From positions 430,375 through 494,374 of the forward strand of contig NZ_LMIT01000002.1 of the NCBI RefSeq assembly GCF_001428825.1: 64,000 bases of DNA, given 5' to 3'. How positions within the stretch are numbered: the stretch's first letter is position 1; every line of letters begins with the position of its first letter. Positions 63,864-64,000 of this stretch are shown here, in pieces. Source of the DNA: Nocardioides sp. Root240 (GTDB taxonomy: Bacteria; Actinomycetota; Actinomycetes; Propionibacteriales; Nocardioidaceae). The position numbers were made by a program, and so were the translations under genes. A model generated the notes under the pieces. That model was given only the letters and a program-made list of their open reading frames with translations, did not search any database and was not told the DNA's origin.

Positions 63864-64000
63864 TCAGGCGGCGAGTCCGTAGTGGATGACTTGTCGTGTC
63901 CATATGTCCACGCGTCCTGGTGGGTCGTCGTCGGGGGCTGCGGTGATGCGGCGTGTGCCGGTGGGGTCGATGAGGTAGTGGGCCCCGTGGGGATCGCGCC
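63864..64000 (-). CDS. C-terminal end of an HNH/DUF222-type protein
   Basis: Reading from base 63998 on the minus strand gives 44 residues ending at TGA (63866-63864). The stretch DPHGAHYLIDPTGTRRI resembles the SPHGHxYLxDxTGT ending of 13E12 (DUF222) HNH-endonuclease proteins, which are repeated many times in actinobacterial genomes. The catalytic part lies beyond the window edge, so this is tentative. Confidence 0.45.
   Translation of the reverse strand, partial: RDPHGAHYLIDPTGTRRITAAPDDDPPGRVDIWTRQVIHYGLAA

Overview
The window is chromosomal DNA of a high-GC actinobacterium, most likely Nocardioides or a close relative in the Propionibacteriales. The evidence is the very high GC, frequent GTG starts, many 4-bp ATGA/GTGA gene overlaps, a PyrR-led pyrimidine operon that runs into mihF-gmk-rpoZ-coaBC-metK-priA-def-fmt-rsmB-rpe, a degenerate actinobacterial PriA, and a KstR-type steroid regulon. 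The genus is an inference from gene order and style; no 16S rRNA gene is present.

Layout. 1-3.2 kb: 3' end of aroQ, an ECF sigma factor with two Asp/His-rich surface proteins (minus strand), then efp-nusB. 3.2-7.2 kb: a class I flavoprotein disulfide reductase, a ParA/MinD-like ATPase with a proline-rich N-terminus, a phosphoribosyltransferase-like gene, and a CsbD stress protein. 7.3-18.9 kb: the UMP operon pyrR-pyrB-pyrC-carA-carB-pyrD, then an inserted divergent pair (M48 peptidase, lactate-2-monooxygenase-like enzyme), then pyrF. 18.9-21.4 kb: secreted proteins and lipoproteins. 21.4-33.9 kb: mihF, gmk, rpoZ, coaBC, metK, a large secreted M4 protease, priA, def, fmt, rsmB.

33.9-51.2 kb is a roughly 17-kb accessory block between rsmB and rpe, which are usually adjacent. 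It holds a flavin monooxygenase, a MerR-controlled MFS exporter, two SigE-type ECF sigma/membrane-partner pairs, an AAA ATPase, a stand-alone LigD-type polymerase, a three-gene cell-surface fibre-like operon, kynureninase, and a 1430-residue secreted hydrolase/beta-helix protein. 51.2-53.9 kb: rpe, a membrane protein, a MOSC protein, and OsmC with a divergent OhrR-like regulator. 53.9-59.6 kb: a steroid (cholesterol-type) catabolic cluster, hsd4B-kstD diverging from hsaE-hsaG-hsaF, with a perfect KstR box between the two arms. 59.6-64 kb: lower-GC accessory DNA with small lipoproteins, an Imm35-like immunity gene, a DUF4265-like gene and the end of an HNH/DUF222-type gene.

How parts work together. 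The pyr genes make UMP from bicarbonate, glutamine and aspartate. A PyrR-binding RNA loop covers the pyrR ribosome-binding site, so UMP should repress translation. gmk and rpoZ connect nucleotide supply to transcription; metK and coaBC make SAM and CoA; def, fmt and rsmB serve translation initiation and ribosome maturation. The hsa arm turns the last steroid-ring fragment into pyruvate and propionyl-CoA, while KstD opens the steroid nucleus.

The clearest DNA-level signals are a dispersed palindrome (arms ending GCGGTTTGG/CCAAACCGC) downstream of stop codons, a MerR promoter with 20-bp spacing, a KstR box overlapping two divergent -10 elements, and at least fourteen genes whose -10 hexamer lies 6-8 nt from the start codon (leaderless mRNAs).
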